Positions 22,701 to 37,700 of a stretch of DNA of 64,000 nucleotides are shown here, piece after piece. Source of the DNA: Apricaphanius iberus (Eukaryota; Chordata; Actinopteri; Cyprinodontiformes; Aphaniidae); assembly GCA_028564705.1 (NCBI GenBank), contig JAPXFQ010000203.1:2170001-2234000 (forward strand), in the 5' to 3' direction. The notes under the pieces are model-generated. The model was not told the DNA's origin. It did no database searches and saw nothing but the letters and a program-made list of their open reading frames with translations. Position numbers and translations under genes: made by a program. Numbering within the stretch: position 1 is the first letter of the stretch; every line of letters begins with the position of its first letter.

Positions 22701-25700
22701 GTGTGGTTCATATCTCCACTGGTCATCGAGCAAGAGGCAAGAGGTACACCTTGAACAGGTCTCTCCATCCCAGGGTGCCCGGTTAGACGCGCTCCATAGA
22801 GCCCGATGTGTGCCAAAGACAGGTTTCAACAGCTAAACCCCCATGAGGGGTTATCTATTCTGTCTGAGGCAAAAGTCCAAAAACTCATGTCAATCACTTC
22901 TGCAACAATCTGACTGTTAGATTACAAAAAAGGTGAGCATTTGCGTTTCTTGCCATGCAGGAACCACAGTAAGTATTTTTATAAGAACAAGTATTTAATT
23001 TCATTGTTATGTGTAGTTGTCTGATTAGGTGGATTTGATTGAAAAATACTTAAAATCAATAAATAAAGATATAGATTCTATTGAATAGACATTCATTTGT
23101 CAGATGATTGCTGCAGACATGCATGATACCACCCACCTGATTTAAAATTTGACGGATAAAAATAGATTGTGACCGGATTTTTTTTTTACCCCGCCGGTAA
23201 AATGACGAGCCAAAAAAACGTCTAGCGCAACCTCTAGACTTTATATGGTAAATAAAGTCTGTTTTTTTGGACATTACACTTTTTTGGGAAAGGTTAAAAT
23301 GTATACAACTGGCTCTCTTTTGACAAGATTAATTAAGAACGCTCTACACTGTCCAATAACATTGCTATGATGAGTCAACTTAAACAAAAAAAAACTAATT
23401 TCAAAGTGAAAGCAATTATGACCTGGATACATTCTTAGTAGTGGCTATCACACCTAGTCTTGAATGTTTCCTCACAGTTTCTAGAATTTCTCCACACCTA
23501 ATAGAGGTTTCTGCACCTCCACTGTCACTTTTCAGCTTCTGTTTTCATCAGGGTCAGAGGATGCAAGTTGAGGTCACATATTGTGACTTTAGTCAAAATT
23601 AAATATAGATAAATATTTTTGTATTGTTTTTAATGATCATTATAAGTTGAATACACAGAGAGTTTGAAGCTTGAAATTATCTTCTGAGTTTCACTTTCCC
23701 CCTCTTCAAATAGTCCTCTATTTTCCACATGGCCAAATACAGTCAGCTATTTCCTTCAGCAGTGAGTGGAATACATTTTTACATTTAAACTATGGTCTGA
23801 AGAATGCAAAGCTTTCCTCAGTCTGCCAGCAACCCCCCTTCTATGAGCAATTTGGAAGAGGGTGCACTTCATCCCAGCTGGGAGCCCTGTTGCATATGGA
23901 GTGCAGTGCATACCACTCTCCAAGGTTATGTTTTTGCCAGGGTTCGTCTGTTTGTTAGTAAGCAGCAAAGAGTTACAGTCCGATTCTGATGACATTTTTA
24001 GGACCAGGACCAAATGTTTATCTCTCTGAGTGCTTTTCTAGTTCATTTTGACATATTTTCATCGGCTTGCTAAGATCCCGTTTGCTACAGCTAGATTAAT
24101 GACAAAAATAGATTAAGATCTTTATCTGCCGTAAAGTGACTAACAAGCTGGCTGATCGACATTGATAAGACATCCCGTGTTGTTTTGATAAACACCCAGC
24201 TGACTAGAATAACAATTTTAAATCAATGTGAATGAACAAAGAAAAAGCACCAAAAAATAAACGTGTGTATAAAAAAAAGTTAGAATAATAAATTGGGCCA
24301 TTAGGGCTGTGAATTTAGTCCAACACAAATTCAAATGTAGCATCATAATATTCTCAGTCCAACATTACCCATCTCACGGTAATTACCAAAAATTATAGAA
24401 AAATCTAATTGGCGAACAGTTGCAAAATGAAAATAAATACATGCTAAGTGTTCCTAAAATGTCGCCTCATAATCTCACACATGCTCACAGGTACAAGGCT
24501 TTATGACAGGAAAAAAAACCAAATTAGGCCAGAACAGAGTGCTGTTCACAGAAGCCTAGTGTCTGTGTGCTCATGGTGCTTCACGGAGACTGTTCATGAA
24601 TCATTTGATAAACATAATTATAATCGATTATCATGCATAACGGCGCCGCTGTTTTGGCAGAGCAATCTCTTCAAATTAGAGGCTGCAGATGCAAGGCACA
24701 TCTGTCCAACTGCCCTCTGCTGGCTGTTGGCATTCATCACATTAAATCTGTGGAACAGTCTGTTTATGAGAACGCAAATTACCCTCTGATGGCTACCCGT
24801 GTTTTTTTGTTTTTTTTTGCTTTTGGCTTTTGCTTTCTTGTCTAAGTAATGAAACTGATTTGTAATAGCCCTAGATGAGATGGTTACTGTAAAAAAGAAA
24901 AAAAACAGGGCTTTATACTGTATATATCTTTCAAGGTCTTTTGAGGGATTTTACCTTGCGTCCCTCTGTGTCCAGTCTGTCATCAGCATTAGAGGACACG
25001 GTGGACAATAAGCTGAGGATGCGGTGCAGCGTGTCGCTGTTACAGGGTGGAAGCAGAAATATGAGGAGCTGGATGACATTCTGTTGTTTGGGATAATCCA
25101 GCACTGCAGAATAACAAGTGCATCAGTTTTAGTCAATTTAAAACATAGTCCAAACTTTGTTTCAACATTCACACCAAAATATTGTACAAGGCTGGTAAAA
25201 AACAGACCCATGCTAACCAATGGCACGAAAGTTATATAAATTGGGTCCGCTGTGGACACATTTGAAATGTTCTTTTACAGGGCAGACTGATCAAACAAAT
25301 TCAAAACAAGTACAAGTTCAAAACTAGGAAATATTGGGGATTTTCTGCAATCTACATAGTTCTAAATTAGGCAAACAATGGCCAAAGCATGCATAATCCT
25401 CATCTATTGCTTGGTAAATGTACCACAGCGAATTACAGAGAAACCACATGTTTTGGTAGGAAAAAGCAAATAGATATATGGTCTCCTATAAACTTCCATA
25501 CATAGGAAAAAGTATTTTTTTATATGAAAATCCATCTTTATGTATTCTTTTAAATTCTACATGATTGCCATTACAGTAAAAAAAAATTTCAAAGTCCTCA
25601 GGATTATTTTTATTTGCAGTCCTTAACAAAAATGAAACTTCTATTGTATGTAAACTTATGGGACACCGTATATAAATACGGTGAGGAAAAATAAGTATTT

Positions 25701-28700
25701 GGCAGCCACCGATTCTGCAAATTGTCCCACTTAAAAAGATGAGAGAGGTCTGCAATTTTTTATCATCAATACACTTCAGCTGTGAGAGACAGAATGTAAA
25801 AAAAAAATCTAGGAAATAACATTGTCGGATTTTTTAAGAATTTATTTGTACAATGGTGCAAAAAAGTTTTGGATCAATAATAATACCACAGTAGGCCTGT
25901 ATCTATCTGTGTAATTATGTTGTTTGTATGCTTCAAAGAGGGTACGGTTTTCTGGGGATGCAAGCATTCTTCCCCATCCAAACACATCGAGTGGTGTTTA
26001 TACCAAAGACTACTATTTTGGTCTCATCTGACCACATGACATTCTCTTAGTCCTCCTCTGGATCATCTAGATGGTCTCCTGCAAACTTTAGGCTTGGACA
26101 TTTGCTGGCTTTAAGCAAGGGGTCTTTCAAATACTGCAGGATTTTGATTCACGACGACGCAGTGTTACTAATTGGTACTTTTTTTTTATGTTCCATGGTC
26201 AATAACCAATTCCCCTCGTGTAGTTGTTCACTGTTTTCTCACCATTGTCAATATCGTGTGTTCCCTATAAGGTGAGATTTTGTATGGAGCCCCACATCGA
26301 GGGAGATCGTCAGGGATCTTGTATTTGTTCCATTTTCTAATAATTGCCCCAATAGTTGATCTCTTCTCATCAAGCTGCTTTCTGCTTGTAAACTGGTTAA
26401 TTCCAAATCTTGTGCAGGTGTAAATTATTGTCCCTGGTGTCCCTGACAGCTCTCTGGTCTTGGGCATAGTGAAGGTTGCCGTTTGATGCTTTGAAGGTGT
26501 CTTATACAGATGACGCGTTCAAACAGGTACCACTAATACAGGTAATGAGTGGAGGACAGAACAGCCTCTTAAAGAAGAAGAAGTAACAGGTATGTGTGGT
26601 CCAGAATTCTTGATTTGTCTTTGATGCTAAATACATATCATCTGCACCATTATACAATTTATTTTTTAAATCACACCAGGTGACTTCCTGAATTTTGTTT
26701 TTTGCATTCTGTCTCTCATGGTTGAGGTGTAACTATGATGAAAATTACAGACCTCTCTCATCTTTTTAAGTGGGACAATGTCTTAGCAGAATTCCATAAG
26801 GATGAACCTTCAGTCTCCATTGGCGCATTTATTTTAAAGTATTTATTATGGCCAGACCCTATACAAGAGCCTCTCTATGGGCAACTATGCTCTCCCATCT
26901 CTAACATGTCTCTTTTGCCCAACGGAATGAGCTTCTAGAGCCTTCTGTGTCACAATGTTGTGTCTTCTTTGCAAACTTAGCCAAAATACAAGGAAGCGTT
27001 CAACTACAGCCTCTAAACTGTCTAGTAAGAATTATGGAATTATGACATGATCTCAGGATACCTTTACTAGTAATTAGTATATATGTGTGTGTGCGCATTA
27101 AACACAAATCAATCACTATTGATTATTCATGATGATTGATTAGTCTTTGCAATTATTACTTCCAACAAGGAGGTTATGTTTCTTCTAGGGTATGTTTTTT
27201 GTTAGTCTGTCTGTCAGTCAGGTAGCAACATAAGGTTAGAGAAAGATATTTTTTTTTTTTTACTTTTAAGGAAATGCCTGCAGTGGGACTGATAACAAGT
27301 GATTACATTTTGAGGGTGATTCAGGTCATCGTGGGGGGGTGGGGTGGGGATGGGGTGGTGGGGGGTACAGTTATTTTAGAAAGAGACTAATTTGAAACTG
27401 TTTTCCTTTTTTATCTTTCCACCCTGAAAAAACCCCAGCCTTCATACTGATGTTGAATAAATGTAAAGTTTTCATCAAGACTATGTGTCTGTGTTCTCCT
27501 CACGCATTGTGTGGATGAAAGCGCTGTAGAGTTCTCTTGTCAGCAGCGGGTCAGGCAGGTCTCTGAGGAACTTCTTCAACAAAGCAGCGACATCGTGGAC
27601 GCAGTGCTCATCATTAAAGTGCACTTCCCACCCCTGATCAAACTCCTCACGGAGCTAGATAAAACATCGTCACAATCAGTGCTGCAGTCATTTTTTTTTC
27701 TTTTTTCGTAACGGCTGATCAAAGTGGAGAAAGTTACCTGTCGTACTCTCTTTTTGGAACTCCCGATGCGGAAAATTCCAACTGTCTGTAAGCCTGAACA
27801 AAGACATGAATTCTTCATAAGAGGCAGCAAACTCACGAACATTCATTAAATGATTGATTTAGTCAAAGTTTGTACCACTTTTTTCCAGGTGTTGGCAGCA
27901 GAGATCAACTATCCTCGGCACCTGTCTGTAAATAGGGTTAAGACTAAGCTTTTTGTCACGGGGTTCCTTCCTGTTCCCGGCTGTCTCATCTGGCAGAGAC
28001 AGCTGAAGGGCCTCCAACAGCCGAGACTGGTTATCATCGAGGTCAGTGATGCAATCCACAGACACTCCACCCTGTCAGTTATAAGAGTGACAACCATATA
28101 GTCACTGGAAAGCAAACCGGCTCAACTTTGCTGTGGGAAAATGTATGTACTCATTTAATAGGCTGCCTCGTCTGCATTCAGAGATTTAATATCTAAAAGG
28201 TTACAAATTCCCGCAGAAATCTGCAGAGCGGCTGTGATCAGAAAAGGCCCCGTTGTTCTACATGAGCGAGTCAGGTTTATTGACAGAAAGGCTTACCCTC
28301 CTGGATGTCCGTGAAGCTGTTTCTGGTGTGCTGGGAAGTGGAGATTCATTATGGCTCTCAGGGGTGGAGCTCAGAGAGGAGTTGCTGCTTGAGAGCTCTT
28401 TGTTGGGCCTTTTGAAGCTAGAGGACAGGTGAAGGAAGGATAGCATCAATTCAGTAGGGTTACTGTGCTCCTCCCGAAGGTGATCGTGCCGCAGCTTGTG
28501 CACGCGGTCGTTGGCTATGACGTCCGACAGTGGTATGCCAAACGCCTGCGGCGAAGTCTCTGTGTGAGTGGGGGGAGAGCAAAACATGGTGATTAAAGCT
28601 GAAGTTGGCACATAGTTTGTGAATTATTCTTGAGTCATGTGTAGTTCATAGTGTGTCACAAAAGCATTCATACTTCATACAGATTATTTATCTTTGAAAC

Positions 28701-31700
28701 CATGAATTTAAAAGCATTTTATAACGATTGTATGGGATAGACCAACACAGACTAGGGCATGATTGTGTAAAAAAAACAGATTTTTACATTTATACTAATA
28801 AAAATCTAAAATGTGTGACAAGGACATACTTTCTAGAACCCCATTTTGCTGCAATTACGAGTTCCAAGTCTTTTGGGGATATGTGTCTACCGTCTTAGCA
28901 CATATACACACTTTTTTGATATAGTTCATGCTGAGTTAGACGACTTAACATGGATTTTTCTGTTGGGATTTTGCTCTGGACTTTGAACTTCTATCCCATT
29001 AATATGTATATTTTATGGTTCCTATCTATTGACGCTGTATGTTTAATGCCTTTCTCCTGCTGTGGGATTAACCCATGTCATAAGTTATTTTCAACCTTTA
29101 ATGGGTTTTCTTCCATTATTCCCACATATGTTTAGCTCTGTGTCTTCCCACTGATCATTTTACCAACTTTCCTCTCCCCCTGAGGAAAAGAATCCCTGAA
29201 GAATGATGCTGCCACCTCCATATTTCAGCTTGAAGATGGTGTGGTGAGGAATGTGTGCAGTGTTAGTTTTCAACCTTTTCCTTTTAGAACATAAGGCAAC
29301 CAGCTCAGTTTGGTCTCGTCTGAACAGAATACCCTCTTTCACATTTTATTTGTCTATATTTTGACTTTAATATTGTTCTTTCTTTAAGGCCAGGCATTAC
29401 AGTTTCTCCCACTTGAGCAGTGGTTCATTCTAGCTCATCGGGAGGTACATTACCATGGGCTTTTTGGCTCCATCTCTGGTTAATATTCTCCCTGTCTAAC
29501 CACTAAGTTTCAGGTAAGTGGACATAGGATTGAAGTTGTCCCATTCAAATTACATTTCCAGATGATGGAATGAACCGTTTTCTGTTTGATGTTGAAATCT
29601 TGGGAAATGTTTTAGAATCTAACTCTGCTTTAACCTTATCCACAGCTTTATCCCTGAACTGTCTTCTTTGTTACATGGGCTTCATAAAGCTATCATTATT
29701 ATTCTAAAATAAAATCCTTCACAGAGCAGATGCATTTGTAATTAGATTAAATTATTGACCAACTGAATTTATATAGTAAACACATTCTGAAGGACAGTAG
29801 TTGTACTCAATTTTATTTAGGGGTAAAAGAGTAAAGGTGGCTGGATACAAATGAATGCCATATATATTAGAAACCACAAATCATTATGTTCTTCCTTCAC
29901 AATTACACCCTCCTTTGTGTTGGTTTATCCCAGGAAAATACATTGTGGTTGTAACGTAACAAAGGGTATGAATCCATTTTTCAAACCATTGTATCCTTTT
30001 TATTATTTTCAGTAAAACTCATTCAAAATTTGGTTCTACAAAAAATAAAGATAAACTGGCAACTCTTGAGCATGCACTTAATATTCAGCGAGTGCATACT
30101 TTCCCAAGTGCTTTTGTAAACAAAAGACTGAGGGAGAAAAAAAAGAGGAAAGAGGGGGCTGGGAATGCCGGAGGATAAGCTGCAACGAATGAGCCTCCAC
30201 TTAAGATTGTTTTAGTTATTTCCCTCGACTGCCTCTTTCTGACGGAGAACATCACTTTCCTGCTACATTGTTGCAGCGGGCGGGGCAGTGTGGTGGTTGA
30301 AGATCACAGCTTCCTCTGCGCTGGAAGATTCTGATCACTCACAGCTCAGAGCGAATAAACAGCTGTGAGTGTGTCTGGTGCAGTGAATGTGCACAGCTTC
30401 AGCCAAAAAGGATAAGAGCAGCATTTAAAATGTCAGAGGCTGACAAGGCCCAAGAAACTAATAAGATGCTCCCACGGATCTAAAATACAACTGTGTTTAT
30501 CTCAACAGGGTTGAAAATGACTTTGGTTTGGGCTTTACAGCTATTCTGTAAATAGCTGTGTGAAAGCTATTTCACACTATCCTTTAAGATTGTGTGAAAT
30601 CCTCTTAAAGGATAAACTGAAATAACACCACTGTTTGAACTTGATATATCATGAGCAGCATTACCTTTGTCTCTGTTCTTTTCCTTGGATAACGAATCCA
30701 ACTTTTTCCTCAGAGACTTCTTGTGCTTGTGGCCATCTGTAAAAGTAAATACAAAAATCTGGTTTATTTAGCTCCTGTTCAGGCTTGTTCCACCGCTGCT
30801 CCCGTTCTTAAACTGAATGTTCGAATGACTGCATAATTCAAGAGGTCAGATTGGTTTATGAGGATAAAGGAAGGAAATCATGTCACTATTCATATAATCT
30901 GTGTAGAAATCCCATTAAAACCTCATAGAGATGCAAGATTTATTTTTGCATGATGAGAGGGCAGAAAATAACTCTTTAAATGTGAAAGATAAAGTTCTTA
31001 AGCCATCACTATCATTGTTGCACCATACTATGGTGAATACGATCAATCTTGGAAAACAATACATTTAACAAAATCAGCTTTTTTATTTTTGGACATTCCT
31101 CAAGTTGAGTAGGAAACCTTAATGCTTCTCATCATGTTTAGTAAGGGGATAGAAGGAACAAGTTAGGGTTGCACCGTCATCATTGCAGCATTCGTTTGCT
31201 TGGAAGTGATATTTGCAAGGCTTTTACCGTCATCTGCCATGCATTGAAACTACAAACCAACTTCGCATTACGCCAGTTGGATTGATTTGTACCTTCCTTT
31301 ATGCCTGCACCTGATCTAGGTCTAAAGGATCTAGATACAAAAGCTAAGGAGAAATATGGGAATATTGTAATTACAGAAAAGTAATAGGGTCTGATTTATA
31401 GAATAGAATAAACCTTTAATAGTCCCACTAGGAGGATATGTGGTTGTAACAGCAGCATCCAAGGACAACAGTATGCAGAGACAATAACATACGTGCAAAC
31501 AGTATGCAAAAACAGTGCACGGGAAAAACCCCACAAATGTGCAAAACATTTTTTTAGAGAATCCTTCCTCGAAAGATTCCTTGTGTGCAATTATTTCAGT
31601 GCTAGATTTTGAGTAATGCCAAGATACACAACAAAAACATAGTGTCAATAATACTGTAACCATTCTATATTTGTTGCGTGCAGTTTGGGATGGAGAGTCT

Positions 31701-34700
31701 GAAAGCTGCAGGCAGGAAGGACCTGCGGCATCGCTCTTTCATGCATTTAGGATGCAGCAGTCTGTCACTGCAGTAGCTCTGTAGTGTCCATTCATGGGGT
31801 TGGAGACTCTATCAAGATTCCTAATATTGACCGCAAAATTGCGTCCAACGCAAAAAATTTAACTTCATTTTGGGGTAATCTAATAAGATTGCGCGACCAA
31901 TTCATTACAGGTGTTCAAATGAGCACTTCGTGACTGCTACTGCGGAATATGCGGATGGATTCATAATGCATCGTTGCGCCCCCCCCCCCCCCAAAAAAAT
32001 TTTTTCTGAATTATGTTTAGCTTTTGTCAGTAATAAACGTAATTCATGTGGTGTACCTGTGCTGCTCTCTGCTCCATGCAGGCATCATAATCCAGAGTTA
32101 GACGGATTAAAGCCGCAGCATGTCCATAACAAGGTCGCTAAAATGTCCTTATTCTACTAATGTTGTTGAAATGCACAGCACTTTATCATGGCCTCTATTA
32201 AATGTCAAGTTGCAGTAGAACATTTTTTTTTTGAAAATGTGTAATCTAAAATATATGAATTTTGTTTTTATGATGTCATATATGTAGCCTAATTGTCATT
32301 GTGGTATTGTACATTATTACTACATTTTATTATTTAGAACCCAGGAAGATTATAACCACTCCGAGGATCACAACTCACTGTGCGCTGAGCGAATCCTCAG
32401 CAGGTGTTGATGCGATGAGCGCACAGTGAGTTGGAGGAATAAACAGGTAAATATCTACATTCTGTCATGTTTATGGCCATCTGTTATTTAATATTAGGTA
32501 AAATAATGTCTGAATTAAATTTTTCATTTGTCAGTAATAAACTTATGTTGAATGTGGTGGCACAAAATTAAGACATGCTTTTCAGAAGCGGTAAAAACAG
32601 GTGCTAAAATAGATGGCACAAACAGTTTGATATTTAGTAAATCACACGCCTACTAATCAGATAGAGCCTGGTTTTGCAGCACTGTGCAGTTTGCAGCGGT
32701 TTTAACAAGCGCAAACCATTGATAAATAAGGCCCATAGAGTAGCAAAGAAAAATCTGTCATTAATTGCAGTTCCGCCATAATATCATAATATCACCATAT
32801 TCTCCTACTATCATGCAGCCCTATCTTTTCAGTTACATCTATAAATAAAAAAAGAACAGACCGAGTGTGGTAGCTAAAGTAAAAACATTAATTCTTTATT
32901 GCAATAGTTGTACAATAGGCACCATGGAAAAAAATGGTTCCAGTTTTTTTAAAGCCTTTATTTGCCTTTCTAGGGTTGTTGTCCAGCCTTCCTGTCACAG
33001 TTTTAGTTGTTATAAACTTTTAAAATATTACTTATATTGTAGATATGAACAACTTTATGCAAGTAACAAATCCCTCACTTATAAAGATCAGCAAGCATCT
33101 AGCTGACTCAAATGACATGCTCTATTGTCTTTCTGATTTTGAAGAGTGTTTTAAGGAAATTGACCTCTGTGCACTGTGTTTTATTGATTAAAATCTCTTA
33201 AAGACTTACGTATATTTTACAAAGATTGTTTAGGGTGAGTCATTTATTGTGGTACAGATGGTTCTTTTTCCTTTGAGTAAATCTATTTAGACTTTGCTAC
33301 TGCAATAAAAGACATGTATTTCAAGGCATTTTGCACATCTTTACCAGGCTTCCTGACAACTGTATCTGTGAATTTTAATAGACAAGAAGAGATCCGCAGA
33401 TGTGAATATTGGCATGCTTGTGTGAAAATAAGTACATTTCGGAATGGTGATGTGGCAGCCCAGGTCATGACAACGAATCAGCCGCCTGAAGGCAACTTCC
33501 TGAAGACGGACCCTCTCCAGTTCTGAGAGGCTTTGTAGTGGAACCGGCTTTAGGCAAACACTGGGTCCTAACGATGTGTTCCAGGTGATGTCACCCTGAG
33601 GAGACAAACAGGTATCATTCATACGATGTAGCAGAGAAATGCATTCCTGTTCCATAAGAAGAATAAAAACAGATTTATTTTTATTTTTTCTTGATTTTCA
33701 CATGTTAATATATAATTAAACAAAGTTTAATTTCAGAAAAAGTTCACCTGACACAAATTAATAACTACTAATTCTGCCCTTGTCGCAACACTTGCCACTA
33801 ATTGCTTTTGATAAGTGAGTGTTGTGGTGTGTGCGGCATATATGAATCCCATCATAAACTTGCAGCATAATCCAAGTGTGGTTAATATCAAGATAGCTAA
33901 CTGATAGTTTGCACATTCCCCTTCCACTTTTTCTGCTTGACACTACAAGTCATTGCTCCATCAGTTATGGTAAGCCATCCAGGTCTGAATAAGCAACAAA
34001 GCAGATCTAGAACATGACAATCATCATGGCCATATTTCACCATCAGCTGGTGATATATGGCCATATTTGTCTCATGAGTCTGGAGAATGTTTCTTCAAAA
34101 GTCTTTCAGATCATTTATAGGGTTTTCACTTGGTACTCACCCTAGGGTATTTTTTTTTTACTGTCAAACATGAATGACCTTAATGAAGGTGTGTGACACC
34201 TGCAGACATTATTTTGTGTCATCCTGGTTGAAAAGTTCATCCAGTCTCTGAGCAATTTTGGTCCAAGGCAACCCCGGTTCCATATTCTCTCCATGCTTTG
34301 ATGATTGCTCTCACTCTGGTTCACTCTTCCTACAGGTCAGGCAGTAACCTGTATGTATATATATATATATATATATACACACAGGTATATAATAAACAGG
34401 TGGGCAGGTATATTCTTCCCATAAATCACTTTTTTCCCCTTATTAGACAATATCATTGATTAAAAAATGTGTTTTGTAAATACTCAGGTTGTCTTTGTCT
34501 GATATAAAATTTGTTTGATCAGCTGAAACATGTCAGTGTGACAAAAAGCTAAGAGATTAGAAAACTGTAAGGAGGTATATATTTTTCTTATCACCACTGT
34601 ATAACACACTCAGGAAGGCACTGGTGTGGCAATGATAACTGTTTCACTCTCTATTTGAAAAAAATGTTAACTGTCTTTTAGAAGACCACAGCTGCCTACT

Positions 34701-37700
34701 TAATGATTGACAAGTTTTCTATAAAATTTGGCAATAAACAGGTATTAAGAGGGAACTTTTTATAACAGCATTTAACTTCCCACTTCAATTTTAATCCTTA
34801 AGACATCTGCTTCACTGCAGATATTTCAGTTCACACTTCTGTAACAACAACAATAATAATAATAATAAGAATAAGAATAATAATACAATTGTCTGTAATA
34901 ATCTGTTATTGCAATGAATCAAAAAGCATTTTAAAGCAATTCTTAAGATTTAGCACAATAGCTGTAATGGGGCGGGGGGTATAATTAGATTTTACATTCT
35001 CAAACTTTAAGCATCTTCATGCTGAAGATTAAAGTGCTTTGATCTACATCTATTGAGCCAATAATTTCAGCCATGTTCCAAAGAGGCTTAGTAACTCATT
35101 ATAAGGATAAGGCTTACATTGAAGTCGCTCAGTTCCATTTAAATGAGCATTAGGACTGAGCTACCGTGGTGGAATTTTTTTACTCATACACACAAAGCGT
35201 GAGAATTGGAAAATAAATGTTGCAGGGATCTATCTGGCTTCACATTTCTTTTTCTGCATCGCAGCAACCAAAACACTGTCAAAGAAATATCTTCAATGAC
35301 GAGAACGACACTGAGTTCTGAGACCAGGCATGAGCCCACACAGAGTCTTGAAGTCAACATCGTGATGTCATTTTGAAACGAAATGAAGAGACAGAAGCAA
35401 TCAACTCAGTCAAAATATCACAGAGGAGTTGAGACCAGGTTTCTAGGATGTGAGAACAACAAACCTCAAAACATTGTGGAACAGTGAAAACGTGTACCTA
35501 TTGCACCCCTAGTTGGCATTTAAATGAAGTATTAAAAAGAATTGAAGGCATAAAGAATTAGAAAATTATATGACTGTGAAAAAGTTAAACGAGAGTACAG
35601 CTTTTTTGTTTCTTGTTTTAACAGACTTTGAAAAATGGTTCCTTATGTGTCTCAGTGGTTTTAAGTTTTAATAAAACTGCACACAGTCAATAAACTCAAA
35701 TATAATAATGATAATTTCTTTTAATTTCAAAAGTAAAACTCAAATACTATACATTCATCACACAGTGATTTTGGGCTCAAGACCTACCTTTTTAGCTTAG
35801 CTTTAAAATGAGGTTGATTTATTTACTTGAAGGATACATTGATTTTTTTTTAGAATTTTTATGTTTTAACTCCAGTATTTAACTCATAGGGATCCTCAAC
35901 GCTATGGGTTCTGTCTGATTAGTCTTCATGAGTGCTGCTGCAGAGATTGGCCTATTTTGGGTGGTTGTTGGCCCTCCAGTGCAGCCCTACGGCTGTGGTT
36001 TGACCAACCCGGCCTGCACTGACCGGGTTTGTCTCTGTAGAGGCAGCTGTTGTGGTCGAGGCTGGGCTGGCTCCTGGTGTGGGCGGATCCCCAAGATATT
36101 GTTTCCTTACAGCAGTGTCACACCGGATCTATATGTGTTTATGTGTTTATGTTTTTACATTTTTTTCTTTTTTATTTAGAGACAAAAACAAGGGGGGTGG
36201 AGACCATGTTTGAGTTAATTGAGGGGACATTTCTATGTTTATTTTGACGTGTTCCACCTAAAAAAATCTATTTCTATTTCCTTTTCTTTGTCTACTGGAA
36301 GAAATGTTGAGTTTGACAACACAGAGGACTGAGACCAGCAGATAACATGGTTCCCCAAATCATTGCCCAATATGGAAGCTTTACATCAGAACTTCTAACA
36401 GCTTGGATGCTGTGCCTCCCCTCTCTTCTTCACAAAGTCCGGGGCACTGATTTAGAAATAAACCTTTATCTCAAAAGAAGAATTTGAACTGTTAAGCAAC
36501 AGTTCCGTTGTTTTCCCTCACACAATGTATTATCTTAGGTTGCAAATATACAATGCACATAGGTCTGCAAGTAAAGGCATGCATTGTTTTTGGTTTCAAC
36601 ATGTTCTATAGCAGCATCTTGGAGTTCGGCTGAACATACCAGTGACTGGCATCAAATATCCTTCCATGCAACGGACAGTCAGCGGCTCTTACAGAAACCT
36701 CCCTACTAAAGCAGTGCGTAAGATTGAAAGCAAATGCAATGAGAAAGTTGTGGAGACCACTACCGACTTTTGGCCAGTACAGCAATTAGTTATCATAGAC
36801 ACTGTTTATACAGACTGGTGGAGGGACATTACAGGCCAATGAATACCACTGATTTCAACCATCCTGGTGCAATGGCAAAAAACAGATGTTTGATTTTCTA
36901 CAACGGAAAAAGGATGCTACTTTATCACAATCCTGAAGGAACAGGAAAAACTGAAAATACTGTCTAATTTTGTGTAAGATGACAAAAAAATGCACCCAAT
37001 ATATAGCACATAATTTTAAAATACCTACATTGATATGTTCTAATTTTATAGTGTTTTATTTAAGCCTTTGCTTTTGAAAATATTGCCAACATAAATAGCT
37101 AATCTTTTCAGACCTAAAAAAAAATTCTGTGCACGTGTGTAGAAATAAACTGTCTTAAACACTCATTCAATATAATGTAAAGAGTTTTCTTTGTCTAAAA
37201 TCCCTATTTGGGAAACTAAGTTAGCTAAAGCAAGAAATAATGAAGTAGACTATAATTTCTGAAACACTTGTTTCCATCTCAACTTTCATTTAAAGCTAAA
37301 AACCTTAAAATGTTCCCAAGATGTCTCCTACTCATCAGCACTGCACTGTTGTCAGCGAAACACATTTTATGGGGCCTGTCTGCATGTCTTGTCTTTTCTG
37401 TTTTTATTGACATTGACAGAAATTTTAACTAGCACCATAACACGCTGTTGCACATTTTTATGATTTACTGAGTTGCAAAGGATAATAAACTAATAATATT
37501 CATCTTTATGGTCCAGAATGAATGCCTATGTAATCTACTAGCAGAAAGAAGAGATGTGGAAATGCATTATGAGTCAGGGGTTATGCAAAATGCATTCTGC
37601 AAATCACACCTGCCAGTTATTACACACATACATTCCTGTTGTATGACATTGTATGAGTTGAAACTTTCTATGTCTGATGTAAATGAAGGCTGATTTTCAC

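Noticed and set aside
27482..27503. Alternative end of exon 7 by reading through the donor (EENTDT then stop)
   Set aside because: The GTGAGG donor and the phase-compatible exon 8 with its clear RhoGAP continuation make splicing the normal outcome.
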